Part shown: piece by piece, positions 31,986 to 43,515 of the stretch
Layout: the number at the start of each line of letters is the position of its first letter
Numbering within the stretch: position 1 is the first letter of the stretch
Origin: Rhizomys pruinosus
Lineage: Eukaryota; Chordata; Mammalia; Rodentia; Spalacidae
Direction: 5' to 3'
Length of the DNA stretch: 64,000 nt
Assembly (NCBI GenBank): GCA_009823505.1
Contig: VZQC01000363.1
Span: 1 to 64,000, forward strand
The notes under the pieces: model-generated
Seen by the model: only the letters and a program-made list of their open reading frames with translations
Databases searched by the model: none
Told to the model about the DNA's origin: nothing
Translations under genes and position numbers: made by a program

Positions 31986-32255
31986 AGCTCGGCTTGCAGA
32001 GATGGGCCCTACGGTTAAGAGCACCCGGGGAAAAAGAACCGCTCTTACAGAGGGACCCGGGTTCGAGTCCTCAGCACCCACATGGTGGCTGAGAACCGTT
32101 CTGAAACTCCAATTCAGGGAGAACTCCAGTTTCATGGAGAATCCAACACCCTCTTCTGAAGCCTGCCGTGGCATTGCACACAGACACGGCCGTGCACAAA
32201 CTTGCGATGCAGACAGGTACATTGATTTACACATACAGAAAATTAAATAAATGCC
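31986..32255 (+). mobile_element. B2-type SINE with many small insertions
   Basis: Complete copy, but the head is broken by an extra ~13-base block (near 32027) and many single-base insertions (AGAGGGACCC, CGAGTCCTC, GAAGCCTGCC). The insertion-rich pattern looks like consensus error as much as age. Confidence 0.85.
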
Positions 32256-32425
32256 AGGGATGTGGCAGCTCACCTTTGATCTTAGTTAGCACTTGGGGTG
32301 CAGAGGTAGGAGGATCTCTTGTTGAGTTTGAGGCCAGCTTGTGTCTACAGAGTGGGTTCCAGGACAGCGCAGATCTTACATGGTAGGACCCTGTCTCAAA
32401 AAAAGACCCAAAAAAAAAAAAAAAA
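32256..32425 (+). mobile_element. B1-type SINE, noisy
   Basis: GCCAGGGATGTGGCAGCTCACC head, GAGTTTGAGGCCAGCTTG core, CCCTGTCTCAAAAA end and a long A tail, again with extra bases. Confidence 0.85.
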
Positions 32426-32559
32426 AAAAGAAAAAAAGAAAGAAGCTTCAATTTTTTCAGAAAAAACAGACTTAAAGGGCTGTGGATTTGAACAGTCCCG
32501 TCTCTAGACGCCCATTAACGCGCAGGCCCAGGATTTAAAGGTTTATACCTGGACAAAAC

Positions 32560-33100
32560 TGTCTCACCCCATGGAAAGGAAACAGGCCAGAATGACCAGA
32601 GTCCAAGAAAACAACTCCAGGAGAGATTGGACTGTTTTACCTCTCATCACCTGTGCCCCTTTTCTAAGCCTAGGGTGTGGAAACAACCTGCGGAAGAGGG
32701 GTTGTTGGTAGAATGTAAGGGGCTGCGGATTGGGTGAATGGTGAAACTTACAGCAATGTTTAGTCTGGACACTCATTTGATCCAACTTGATGAAAACAAA
32801 CAACCTGTCACCCCCCACTGATGGTGGGGCTGTAGGTGTTTTGGCCCACAACAGCCTGCAGATAGGTTTGCATGAAGGATGCTTGTTATCTCATGGGTTA
32901 TTACTTATAGCTAAAAATTGAAAAAAAAAAAAACTGAGAGAAAGATGCAGGACAGTGTTGGCCGGAACAGAATGCATGATCTGGGGAATGGGGTGGGGGT
33001 GGGGGGGGGAGGAAAGGGGAAATAAGCCTGAACTGAATTGGAAAAATGTTGAAATGCACAAAGGCATCAATAAAACTAAGTTTAATTAGAAAAAAAATGT
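32560..33100 (+). mobile_element. L1 3' UTR and end
   Basis: It ends with the same terminal pattern as the other L1s: GAAAGATGCAGGACAG, a G-rich run at 32985-33012, ATGTTGAAATGCACAAAG and CAATAAAACTAAG. No ORF2 precedes it. Confidence 0.7.
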
Positions 33101-33151
33101 GGCAAGTAGCAATCTCCTTTTAAGTAAATTGGATGTTTGTGCTCATTTTTA

Positions 33152-33156
33152 AAAAA

Positions 33157-33193
<37 letters not shown>

Positions 33194-33235
33194 ATAAACT
33201 TTTTTCCTGAATTCCAAAAAAAAAAAAGAAAGTCC
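33152..33235 (+). repeat. Long poly-A tract
   Basis: An almost pure run of A broken by GAATAAACTTTTTTCC. It is probably a retrotransposon tail. Confidence 0.8.
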
Positions 33236-33395
33236 CGTTCTTGGCATAATGTTACTGTCACTAAGTAATTATTGTACAGCAGCTGTTAAAGAGACAAATG
33301 CCAACATGTACATTTTGCTTCTAGTCAAAGAAGAATTGATTCTTCCTTCTGAACATGCACAAGGCCTAATAAGGCATCATGAGATTATTGGTATA

Positions 33396-33803
33396 TGTTA
33401 TAGTTTGTCTTCCATTGCTGTGACAAAACACTCTGACCGACACCAACTTGGGGAGGAAAGGGTTTATTCAGCTTACATCTCCTGGGTCACAGTTCATCAT
33501 TTAGGGAGCCCAAGGCAGGAACTCAGGGCAGGAACCTGGAGGCAGGAGCTGAAGCACAAGCCATGGAGGAATGCTGCTTACTGGCTTGCTCCTCTGGCTC
33601 ATGCCCAGCCTGCCTTCTCATAAGGTACACAAGAACCTACCCAGGGTGGCACTACTCATTGTGGGTTGGGCCCTCCCACATTGCCTGACAATCAAGACAA
33701 TACTCCACAGACATGGCCACAGGCCAGTCCAATGGAGCCAATTCCTCAATAGAGGCTCCCTCAACCCAGGTGTGTCAAGTTGACACTAAAGCTATCCAGC
33801 ACA
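33396..33803 (+). mobile_element. Solo LTR with 5-bp target duplication
   Basis: A 408-bp block begins TGTTATAGTTTG and ends TATCCAGCACA. GTATA precedes it (33391-33395) and follows it exactly (33804-33808). The ends and the GTGTCAAGTTGACAC block near the 3' end resemble the ERV-L LTR at 10873-11313 (AAGTTGACACCC). No internal sequence is attached, so it is a solo LTR from recombination. Confidence 0.8.
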
Positions 33804-33808
33804 GTATA

Positions 33809-35459
33809 CTGTTTTACATAACATCTCAGTTGAAGCATTCCAATTGGTATTGTAGATTTCATCACAGAGAAATCATGAATTTTAAATTGTAAGGTTATAT
33901 TCACATCACCTGAAGGAATATTTGCCTATGCTACTATTATCTCAAATTTTAATTTAAGTATTTTCTATAACTTTACTGAAAAAAAAAGAGCTCAATGCAA
34001 GCTAACACCTTTTTGTCACATGCATTTTCTTCCACACATGGGTATAGATTAGATGCACTAAATAAACATACTTCCCAAAGTCAGTACATTCATTGATTAT
34101 GGTATTACAGGCATGCCAATAGAATGACCATAATTTTGTCATGAGGATCAGTTACAGCAAACTTAGAAGTCACTTGAGCTATATTACTAGTTTGTGCACC
34201 AAAACGACCCTTAGAATGAAACATGCTAATCAACAGTATTGCCTTGTAACTATGAGCTCTGAGACCTATCTTTGCTATCTGTTTCAGCTTATCAGGATTG
34301 TTTATTGATAACAATGAGACTGATGATTTGCACCTGGTCTCAGTGAGCCCCTGGAGCCTTCTGATGTTATAACTGGCTGCACAGCAGAAGCTTGTCCCAT
34401 GGCCAGCAAAATGTTATGTCTCCAGCCAAAACCATTCTGAGATCCCTAGTTCTAATATGTTCCATGCATATATTATTGATTCCTGATCCATAAAAAATAC
34501 ATAATTCCATGATACTTAGAAATGGATTGGTTATAATTGGAATTCCAATATGATGTCTGCAGAACTATCATAATTAGACTCTGGTTGTAATACCTCTGTT
34601 TATTTTGATTCTGTCAATAGTATATTGCACATGCTTCCAGTATTATATTAACAACTTGTAATTATTTCTTTATGTATAATGAGACTCCTTAAGCAATCAA
34701 CCCTTCTTAATAATGTAGGCACAATGCCTATTGCTATGAACGATTATCCACTTACTGTGACCAATACACTACCTTTGGTAAAACTGACTAAATTATCTGT
34801 GTACAGGGACTTGCTCAAAAATATTGTTGCATGACAAATACATGTTTTTTTTTCCAAAGGAGTTTGTTCTATCCTCAAAGTAATTGATGCTTATCCCAGA
34901 CATGAGTTTGGATTTTCTTCCCTCCAAAAAACGACTGTATAAAGGATTACTGAAGTGTTTTATTTTTAATAGGTATGGTATCTTTACCAGTCTTCCATTG
35001 CTTCAATAGAGCTTACTGAAATCCCTATGGATTAAAACATTAAACAATCATTTCATAGTTTGTGCAATCAACCTAAGGACCACATTTTCTGTGGTCACCA
35101 TTTCCAGTCTCTCAAAGGGAGAAAGCAAATTGGCATTGGACTCTGTAATAGAGCTCAGGATCCTCTATGATAGACCTGACCAATTCCAATTCCATATAAT
35201 TGAAGAAGGGAGAACCCCAACGACTGTCAGCTGTAGTCACCAGTACAGCACTCAGTTATTACCTGCAATTTCCTGTCACTTGTTGCCATGTCAATGGGGA
35301 TGTCTTTCTTAATTTCCAGGAAGTGATCATTAACTGTTGTATTTCTAAACATCTGTGAATTATTTTGTGTCTGATATCAAGGCATAGTTTTCCAAAAGCT
35401 TCAGGGAAAGAATTTTCTAAACAGCTAGGAAGTTATTTATATGAACTCACAGTAATGGT
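33809..35459. other. No recognisable feature
   Basis: AT-rich DNA without recognised repeats. Short frames such as 35091-35312 show no domain. Confidence 0.45.
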
Positions 35460-35731
35460 GACAGCATGTACAAGTTTCTCATGAGCTCAAGCCAGATGAA
35501 ATCCCAGCATGGATATGAGGAGGTGTGTAAGAAACTCCAGAGCTACCTGAGGAACAATGGGAAAAGAATTGCTGTTGGAAGGAGAGAGTCTGTCTCTCTT
35601 AAGGGTGTGATTTTGGATGGGTTAACAAGGCTCCAGTGGATGACCCACAGCGAAGAACATTTGGGGAAAATAAATTTGATTCTTCAGGCATTGTACATTG
35701 TAATATAATCTATAAAAATATAATATAATAG

Positions 35732-35770
<39 letters not shown>

Positions 35771-35905
35771 ATAAATATATGACATTGAGGAAAGGGGAGT
35801 AATACAGGGCACAGCTAGGGGAGGGTGTCTAAATGCTCAAAATATGTTGCATAAAATTTCCAAAAGTCAACATAAAAAAAAGGAAATAAAAAAAGACCCA
35901 TTCAC
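35460..35905 (+). mobile_element. L1 3' UTR, old
   Basis: A GGCTCCAGTGGATGACCCAC segment and the terminal ATATGTTGCATAAAATTTCC-type pattern with an A-rich tail fit an L1 3' end. An (AT)n tract lies at 35739-35767. Confidence 0.5.
35739..35767. repeat. (AT)n microsatellite
   Basis: About 14 AT units. Confidence 0.9.
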
Positions 35906-37569
35906 TCTCTACTTGATATTACCAAGTGAAGTAAATCCTGTATCAGTTCTTTGGTCTGTAGAATAAGTACTATCCAGGAAGGGTGGGCTAAATCATTTCC
36001 TTTCCCAACAAGGACATAAAATCTGCAGTAGAGATTAATGTGCCATGAGATATTTCTCAAAAGATATACATGTACTCATAAAAAGAAAATGTTTCTATAT
36101 TCTGAATTATACATGGTGTACATATAAGGAAGTGGGAACTTTGGGGATCATTTTGGAATTCTCTACCACCAGATGGGTCAGAAAATATTATATGAAAATA
36201 AAAGCTTTACTGAACAGCCAAAGTTATGTGCCCATGGAACTATAGCAATACGATCCACTTCTTCCACAGTGCAATATTCAAAATAGCTGCCATAATCACC
36301 TGGATCTCTGTCTGAAACCAAAGATGAAGCATATCCTTAAAGGGAATTCTCTGAAAGAATACAAATTTTCATTTTCTTATTTGTTTCGGCATATGTTTTA
36401 AATAGGAAGAATAAATGGCATTTAGAAAATCAGTGGTGGTTATAGGAAGTAATGACTTCATTTGCCATTACTCCCGGTTATACATAGGCATAACATTCTG
36501 ATTCTAAGTCATAGAATTGCGTGTTCTTTTCAAAAATAGACATTTTTACAATAGAACACAGAATATTTTCCACTGGTGAAAATTCCTCTGAGAATATTGT
36601 TTTATTTTATATAAATATGTTCAATATTGTATAAACATATGTTCAATATTTACCATTATAATCTAGGAGCCATAATTATTGCAGGTGTAATTGACAATAA
36701 TCAGAGGAAAGAAGTTAAATTTCTTTTGTTTAACAAGGTCAGAGTATTCAGGGACACAGCAGAGCACTCTCAATAGTCCTTTGCCCCACTATTGCTAATA
36801 CAACATGAACAACCTGATTGCCCAAAAACTAACATTCCATAGGCATTAGTATATAAATTGCACTATCAGATAGCGTAATTAAATTAATCATGAATTAAGA
36901 TTGATGGATATGAGAGTAATTTAGGATTAATATTCTGGGAGGCAATGAATTCCAGTTGTGGCTTTGACACCAATTAAGCCAAAAAAGAGTAAAATTGATT
37001 GTGATTTTCCTCCTCCTTTAAATTTTCTTATAGAAGAGGCTCAAGGAAATATTTTGGAGGGGCTATTTTTTTGGATATCATATACTATTTAACAATAAAG
37101 CCTATAAGTTGAATAATATAATGACCAACATAATAAAAATGTCTCCTTCTCTATAGGAGCATCTTAATTAGGAAGATTTCATTCTCCTGTATCTACTTTT
37201 CTACCGAAGACACATTAACTGAGTTTTAAAAAGTTTCTTCAGGACCAACTTTTCAATATTCAGAATTTTTTAATAGACAAAGGACTGTTTACCTGACTGA
37301 AATTCTCTAAGGAAACAGCATTGGAATCTTAGAATTACATTACCTAATTCCTTTGTCTATCTCAGAGTATGAAATGTATTTATTACCTTTAGAGGGTACT
37401 CATTCCTGCTGAAGTTCCCAACGTGCCTTTTGTCCATATAATAATTTTCTTGAATTTAAAATTGGGCAGCTGTTTCCTGAACAAAAATTCACTAGACAAC
37501 TACCTTTCTATATTGATTACCCTCCTTGTCATTATAAGTAAATAGAAAGAACCTAATCGATGAATGATT
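35906..37569. other. No recognisable feature
   Basis: AT-rich; nothing beyond short chance frames. Confidence 0.45.
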
Positions 37570-37688
37570 TTTGTAGCCCCAGTTGGCTTGGAACTCTCCT
37601 TGAAGACCAGGCTAGCATACATCTCCCAGAAATCCACTTGACTCTACCTCGTAAATGCTGGGATTAATGACGTATATCACCACGGTTG
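37570..37688 (-). mobile_element. Old B1-type SINE
   Basis: Antisense and diverged: GTAGCCCCAGTTGGCTTGG, GAAGACCAGGCTAGC and AATGCTGGGATTAATG blocks. Confidence 0.8.
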
Positions 37689-37956
37689 GATTAAGTAAGG
37701 ATATGTTTGACTCATAGTTGAAGAAGTTTGAATCCAGAACAGCATGAGAGTAGCAGAACGTAGCTGAGGAAAGCCAGTCACTTCACGGGTGACCAGGAAG
37801 CAGAGAGTAACACAGAAAGCTTCCAGAAATACCATATCCCCAAGGATCCGTTCTCAGTTTCTTAGTTTCTCACACTAGATACTACCTACTAAAGTTTCCA
37901 AATCTCCCAAATTAACATCAGTAGCTGGGGATTAAGTGTTCAAAGAATGGTCCAAT

Positions 37957-38098
37957 CTTTTCGAGACAGGGTTTCCCTGTAGCCCCAGATGTCCTGGAAC
38001 TCACGCTGTAGACCAGGCCGGCCTTGAACTCACAAAGATCCACCTGCCTCTGCCTCCCAAGTTCTAGGATTAAAGGCATGCGCCACCACACCAGGCCC
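37957..38098 (-). mobile_element. B1-type SINE
   Basis: Antisense, near-consensus: TTTCGAGACAGGGTTTCCC, GTAGACCAGGCCGGCCTTG and ATTAAAGGCATGCGCCACC. Confidence 0.95.
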
Positions 38099-38138
38099 AT
38101 ATATTTCATATTCAATCCATAATATTTCCCATCAAAGT

Positions 38139-38390
38139 TGGGCTGGAGAATTGGCCTAGTGGTTAAGAGTGCCGACTGCTCTTACAGAGGACCTGGGTTC
38201 TATCCCCAACACCCATATGGTGGCTGAGAACCATCTGTATCTCCAATTCCAGGAGAACTCCAGTTCCAGGGGAATCCGACACCCTCTTCTGACCTCCGTG
38301 GCATTGCACGACACGGGTGCACAGACCTGCATGCAGACAGTACATTCATACACATACATAAATAAATAAAATTAAAAAAATTCAAAGTTG
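38139..38390 (+). mobile_element. B2-type SINE
   Basis: GGGCTGGAGAATTGGCC head, full body and CATACATAAATAAATAAAA tail. Confidence 0.95.
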
Positions 38391-38990
38391 TTTTAGAGCC
38401 TGAAAGGAAGGGATGTCGGGAGAGTGGGAGTCTTAGGCTGGAAAGGGAGGAGAGAGAGGCTTGCAGTGGTCTATGGTGGTGGGGGAGGTGGAAACTCAGG
38501 AAAAGTTGGATGGTGAGAGGCAGGTGTCATGGGGTAGATGAGGAATGGCGATGGGAGTATTTGGACTAGGGAAGATGGAAGGAGGTTGAGCTGGGGAAGA
38601 TAGAGGACAGAATGGTGCGTGAGGCGCTAGGGAAGGCAAAGTAAATTGCACTGACTCCCGAATCATTTGGTACATGAAAGTATAGTGTCCTAACATTAGT
38701 TCATTTGTATAGCTTATGGCTGTATGACAAAGACCACAGTGCCATAGAGGAGAGACCCTCCATTTGAGTGGTGGGTCAGAATAGTCCGAGAGACTCTGAA
38801 AATAGCATAGGCTATTGCCAAAGCTTTTGCTTATCGCCAAAAACGTGAAGATAAAACTCTACTACTGGAGACATGATATACTTTGAACACAGGGCTTGGA
38901 GCAAAGGAGCAGGAACTGACATGGAAGCCTTCTACCTAATGACTAGCTCTCAGTTCTAGCTGATAAGGAAGAAAATGAATCAATGGTCCA
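38391..38990. other. No recognisable feature
   Basis: Purine-rich at 38400-38600 (GGAGAGAGAGG, GGTGGGGGAGG). A 114-codon minus-strand frame is a consequence of that bias; no domain is seen. Confidence 0.45.
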
Positions 38991-38999
38991 ACCCGTACC

Positions 39000-39355
39000 T
39001 AAAGCCTATGTTCTGCTTTTCTTCTTGATGCTATGGCAAAGCACTCTGACAAATACCAACTTGGGGAGGAAATGGTTTATTTCTTTTACATCTCCCAGGT
39101 CACAGTTCATCATTTAAGGAGCCCAAGTTAGGATCTCAGGGGAGAACCTGGAGACAGGAACAAAGGGCTGAAGCACAGGCCATGGAGGAATGCTTCTTCC
39201 TGGCCTTCTCCCCTGGTCCATACACAGTCTGCTTTCTTATAACAATAAAGGACATCATGCCCAGGCTTGGAACTCGCCACAGTGGGCTGGACCCTCCCAC
39301 ATCACTCAGTAATCTATAAAATACTCCATAGACAACTCTCACCAGTGAAGCTTCC
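39000..39355 (+). mobile_element. Partial LTR, same family as the solo LTR at 33396
   Basis: It shares long blocks with 33405-33760 (CCAACTTGGGGAGGAAA, CACAGTTCATCATTTA, GCCATGGAGGAATGCT, CTGGACCCTCCCACAT). The TG start is degraded, the last ~50 bases are missing and no target duplication is found. Confidence 0.75.
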
Positions 39356-39456
39356 ATATATAACAGTGTGATGTACACAGAAAGACACAACTGACAAGTT
39401 TTAGAGAATAAGTGACTGTACAGTGTGTGACCTTAAATAAGACTACTATATTAAAG

Positions 39457-39468
39457 CGCACACACACA

Positions 39469-39512
<44 letters not shown>
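39457..39512 (+). repeat. (CA)n microsatellite
   Basis: About 27 CA units with one ATACCC interruption. Confidence 0.95.
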
Positions 39513-39513
<1 letters not shown>

Positions 39514-39854
39514 CTCAGGGAACATTCTAAGAGACAGAGTAGAAAGATTGTAAGAGTCATGATTGATTTGTGAATGTAAACAGTATTTTAGACCACTGGA
39601 AACTTTAACATGTGAAAATGTGGCAAAGATGGCATCAAGCTCAAGACCCATTCCAACTCAATCAGATAAGGGACTAGAGTTGATCAAGGAAAATGGGTGG
39701 CCAGCCCTAGGCAGGAAATCTCTCTGAGAATGATTACTACTACATGAGGAAATGTCTATCTTCTTATAATCCCTAGATTGTCTGAATAGACTCCAGTGGA
39801 TGAACTTATACCCAACTACTTCTGGATGCAAATACTTGACACAGACACAGGCCT

Positions 39855-39945
39855 AGAAACCAGGCTGGCCTTGAACTCACAGATATCCGCCTGCCTCTGC
39901 CTCCTGAGTGCTGGGATTAAAGGCATGAGCCATCATGCTCAGATT
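39855..39945 (-). mobile_element. B1-type SINE fragment
   Basis: Antisense 5' part of B1 only: ACCAGGCTGGCCTTGAACTC and GTGCTGGGATTAAAGGC blocks. Confidence 0.85.
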
Positions 39946-39954
39946 TACAGTATT

Positions 39955-40197
39955 TTTTTTATTAATTTTATTTATTTCTGTTTGTGTATGAATGTACTGT
40001 CTGCATGCAAGTCTGTGCACCCGTGTCGTGCAACGCCTCGGAGTTCAGAAGAGGGTCTCGGACTCCCCTGGAACTGGAGTTCTCCTGGAATTGGAGCTTC
40101 AGACGGTTCTCAGCCGCCATGTGGGTGCTGGGGATCGAACCCGGGTCCTCTGTAAGAGCGGTCGGCACTCTTAACCGCTAGGCCATCTCTCCAGCCC
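39955..40197 (-). mobile_element. B2-type SINE, near-consensus
   Basis: Antisense, full length from the ATTTATTTCTGTTTGTGTATG tail end to the GGCCATCTCTCCAGCCCC head. Several CpGs remain (CACCCGTGTCGTGCAACG), so it is young. Confidence 0.95.
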
Positions 40198-40199
40198 CT

Positions 40200-40830
40200 A
40201 CACTATTGACAAAAAAAATAAAAAAAATAATAAAAATTAAGAAGTTTCCTCTTCTAAGGGACTAGAAAAATGCCTTAAATATGTTCCCATTGAATATTTA
40301 TGGTAAATTTTATCTCCATAAATCATGACCCTTGACCATTTAAAAACGCTTGACAAAATCCTGTGCTCTTTGATTTTGTCTTTTGAATCATTTTTCATCA
40401 ATTCAGTAACTTTATTAAATGTCTGAAATTTTAAAGCTCAACACATTTACTTTTATGCTTTGTCACTTTTATGAAATTGTTTTGAATTGTGGCTATAATA
40501 TTTGGAATCTCAACCTTTCTTCCAGGAGATTTCTTCTGCCAGAGTTTTCCTTCAGACATGTCCACTTGTACCTTTCTGTCTGCTTCAGTGGGAATATTTT
40601 ATATTCTTGATCCCAAGGTATTTTTCTTTGCTTTGGTATCTTATTTTGATGCATCACATTCTGTAGAAATACCTGATATTTGTAAAGGGAGGAGTTATAC
40701 ATTTTTAAAGTCATTTGAATTATAAGTTCTAATTGGAAAATCTGTTGCATCCAAAACACGAAGTAATGATTGTGGTCCTCTAAATATGTCTGTTAGTGAT
40801 AAGAAATTTGTCTTTAGACTGATTCTAATT
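40200..40830. other. No recognisable feature
   Basis: AT-rich; short frames only. Confidence 0.45.
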
Positions 40831-40845
40831 TTATTGCTACATTTT

Positions 40846-41067
40846 TTAATTTTTTATTTATTATTTTTATGTGTATGAGTGTACTGTGTGCATGTAGGTT
40901 GGTGCACCCATGTCATGCAATGTTGCAGAGATCAGAAGAGGGCATCAAATTACCCTGGAACTGGAGTTAAAGATGGTTCTTGGCTGCCATGGAGTGCTGG
41001 GAATTGAACCCAGGTCCTCTGGAAGAGCAGTCGGTGCTCTTAACCGATGAGCCATCTCCCCAGCCCC
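40846..41067 (-). mobile_element. B2-type SINE, older
   Basis: Antisense: ATGTGTATGAGTGTACTGTG tail side, GGGAATTGAACCCAGG B-box and GAGCCATCTCCCCAGCCCC head. Target duplication TATTGCTACATTTT at 40832-40845 and 41068-41081. Confidence 0.9.
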
Positions 41068-41081
41068 TATTGCTACATTTT

Positions 41082-41145
41082 ATTTATTTATTTATTTATC
41101 TATGTATCTATCTATCTATCTATCTATCTATTTATTTATTTATTT

Positions 41146-41189
<44 letters not shown>

Positions 41190-41190
41190 T
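41082..41190. repeat. Compound (ATTT)n(ATCT)n(GT)n microsatellite in a SINE tail
   Basis: ATTT units, then ATCT units, then ATTT units, then about 18 GT units. It occupies the place of the A-rich tail of the following antisense SINE. Confidence 0.9.
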
Positions 41191-41401
41191 ATGAATGTAC
41201 TGTCTGCATGTAGGTTTGTGCACCCGTGTCGTGCAATGCCGCGGAGGTCAGAAGAGGGTCTTGGATTCCCCTGTAACTGGAGTTCCCCTGGAATTGGAGT
41301 TACAGATGGTGTTTAGCCACCATGTGGGTGCTGGGGGTAGAATCCAGGTCCTCTGCAAGAGTGGTTGGCTCTCTTAACCTCTAGGCTATCTCTACAGCCC
41401 C
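41191..41401 (-). mobile_element. B2-type SINE, second insertion at the same site
   Basis: Antisense B2 with its tail expanded to the microsatellite at 41082-41190 and its head ending CTACAGCCCC at about 41400. The target duplication TATTGCTACATTTT lies at 41068-41081 and 41402-41415. Confidence 0.9.
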
Positions 41402-41579
41402 TATTGCTACATTTTAAACACAAGAAACATTTAAATCATCTCTGTTACTGTGAAAATTCTGAGTTTATAACATAATATTTTTCATTTTCTACAATAATAA
41501 ATTAATTACTCATAAACAAACTTTTATATCAAACTCCTATATTGTTTTTATATTAACAAAATATACTTTTATATTTTTT

Positions 41580-41810
41580 AATATTTCTTTACTTCTATTT
41601 TATGTATGTGAGGGCATTGGCTCCATGTGTAATAAGTGGAATTGTGTTGTGCAATGCCTATGGATATCAGAAGAGTTCCTTGGATATCCCAGAAGTGAAG
41701 TTATGGACAGTTGTTAGCCATCATGTTGTTGTTGGTGATTGAACCTAGGTCCTCTGTAAGAGTATCCAATGGTTTGAAATACTGAGTCACCTCTCCAGCC
41801 CCTCTTAATT
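41580..41810 (-). mobile_element. Old B2-type SINE
   Basis: Antisense and diverged: GATTGAACCTAGGTCCTCTG and CACCTCTCCAGCCCC blocks. Confidence 0.8.
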
Positions 41811-43357
41811 TTTATATTATTTTTCGGTTGTTTTAATCTACTATAAGCAAAATTCCTATATGAATTCATCATCATTTCAAAGAAAATCAAAATTTTTAAA
41901 CTGAAAATTTGTCATAAAACATGAGAAAATTTGTATGCTGTCATTAACAGTCAAATTATTATGTAGATAAAATTCCAAATTTGAGATTTTAGTGAAATGG
42001 TTTTCATAAAAATGATAGACATATTAAGGAAAGCATAAATTCAATTTAAAACTTTGTGTTTTCTGGGATAAGACTTGCTAGTTGCCTTTATGTGGCAAAT
42101 GTTAAGCTTATATTAGATTTTGATCATTATAGAGCTTACAGAAAGCCTGACCTTGAAAAATTTACATTAGAAAAACTGCCATATAGATGTAACACAGAAC
42201 AGATGGGATGCGATAATTTTCTACTTGTGGTTAAAGACTGTGAAAAAGGTTCTAGTACTTGAGAATGATTTCATCCATATTTACATTTTATCTGTTATGC
42301 ATGTTTAGAGGAAATTCATAATTCTCTTGTAGTTTTAGGATTTTCAAAATTGATGCACGTTTTGACCTACTGTACTTTAAGCAATCATATATTTAGAATA
42401 AACAGCTTAGCTAATTAAAAATTGAACTAGGATAACAATGTCCAAATTTTTTTCTATTATCAACTTATTCGTTAATTGAAAACCTATAAACATAACCCAT
42501 CATATGTGAAATATATATTTGTTGAGTTCATTTTTTGGCTATGGACCAAATGACTATGTCATTGTGTTGTTTTCTCTCTCTAGATTCATGTCATGAAACC
42601 CTGACTCACACTGTGATGGCATTAAGACTTTGGGCCTTTCTTTGAAAGCTAACTGGCCTTCAAAGATAGTTTATTGATGATACTTCCATGGTGGAATCTT
42701 TGCACTGATAATATGATGAATTGATAAGTCTTCTGTCCCTTTACTCTGTATGCAACCTATAAACCAGGAAAGCTCCTCATCAAGAGCCTGACTTTTCTGT
42801 TATCAGGATCTCAGAACTCCAGTTATCAGAACATTGAGAAATATTAGTTTCTTCATTATCTACCCATTCTATATTATTGTGTTTATAACACAGTGATATG
42901 AATAGGAAACATACTAATTTAAAATAATGAATAATCAATGGATGTGGTTTATTTGAAATAATTTTCCACCTAATTTCCTGAATTTCAGAGAGTATGACTA
43001 GGTTAAAGTTTAAAATCAATTTTGTTAACTGAAACAATTCAAGATGTAGATATGAAATTACATACAATTATCTAGAATCAAAAGAGTGAAATCTTCCAGG
43101 ACTAAGAAACAAAAGCAGTTTTGCTATTAAGTGGACTGGAAGGAAAGACAGGGATGAAACCATCAAGGAATTTTAGATAAAACACATTTTCCTTATTGTC
43201 TCTTTACAATGATTCTTGCTATGTCAAATTGATGTTTTTCTTTTGTACCTTTGACTCACTATTATGTAGAAACTTATGATAAACTACCTTTGCTAATGCA
43301 GTTCCCAAATCCTTGCTATTCTTTCCTACTCCTAAACTCTCCCAAAGAATACACTCC
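41811..43357. other. No recognised feature; one unexplained frame at 42056-42262
   Basis: AT-rich DNA. The 68-codon plus-strand frame 42056-42262 has balanced composition with several Cys, Asp and Lys residues, but I do not recognise a family and see no splice context that I can defend. Confidence 0.4.
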
Positions 43358-43515
43358 TCATGGCTGGTAAGATGGCACACAAGGTTAAGGTATTTACCAT
43401 CAACCCTGAGAAACTGAGTTCTTCATGTCATATCCACGTGGGAGAAAATGAAACATATTCCTGCCAGTTGTCCTCTGACCTTCTGCTTGTTGTGGCATGT
43501 TTGTGCACAATCACT
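43358..43515 (+). mobile_element. B3-like SINE
   Basis: TGGCTGGTAAGATGGCACAC head, a CATGTCATATCCACGTGG block and CCAGTTGTCCTCTGACC block characteristic of B3/B4 elements. Confidence 0.65.

Noticed and set aside
38496..38840. 114-codon minus-strand frame rich in Pro and Ser
   Set aside because: Explained by the purine-rich plus strand; no domain and no neighbouring exon signals.
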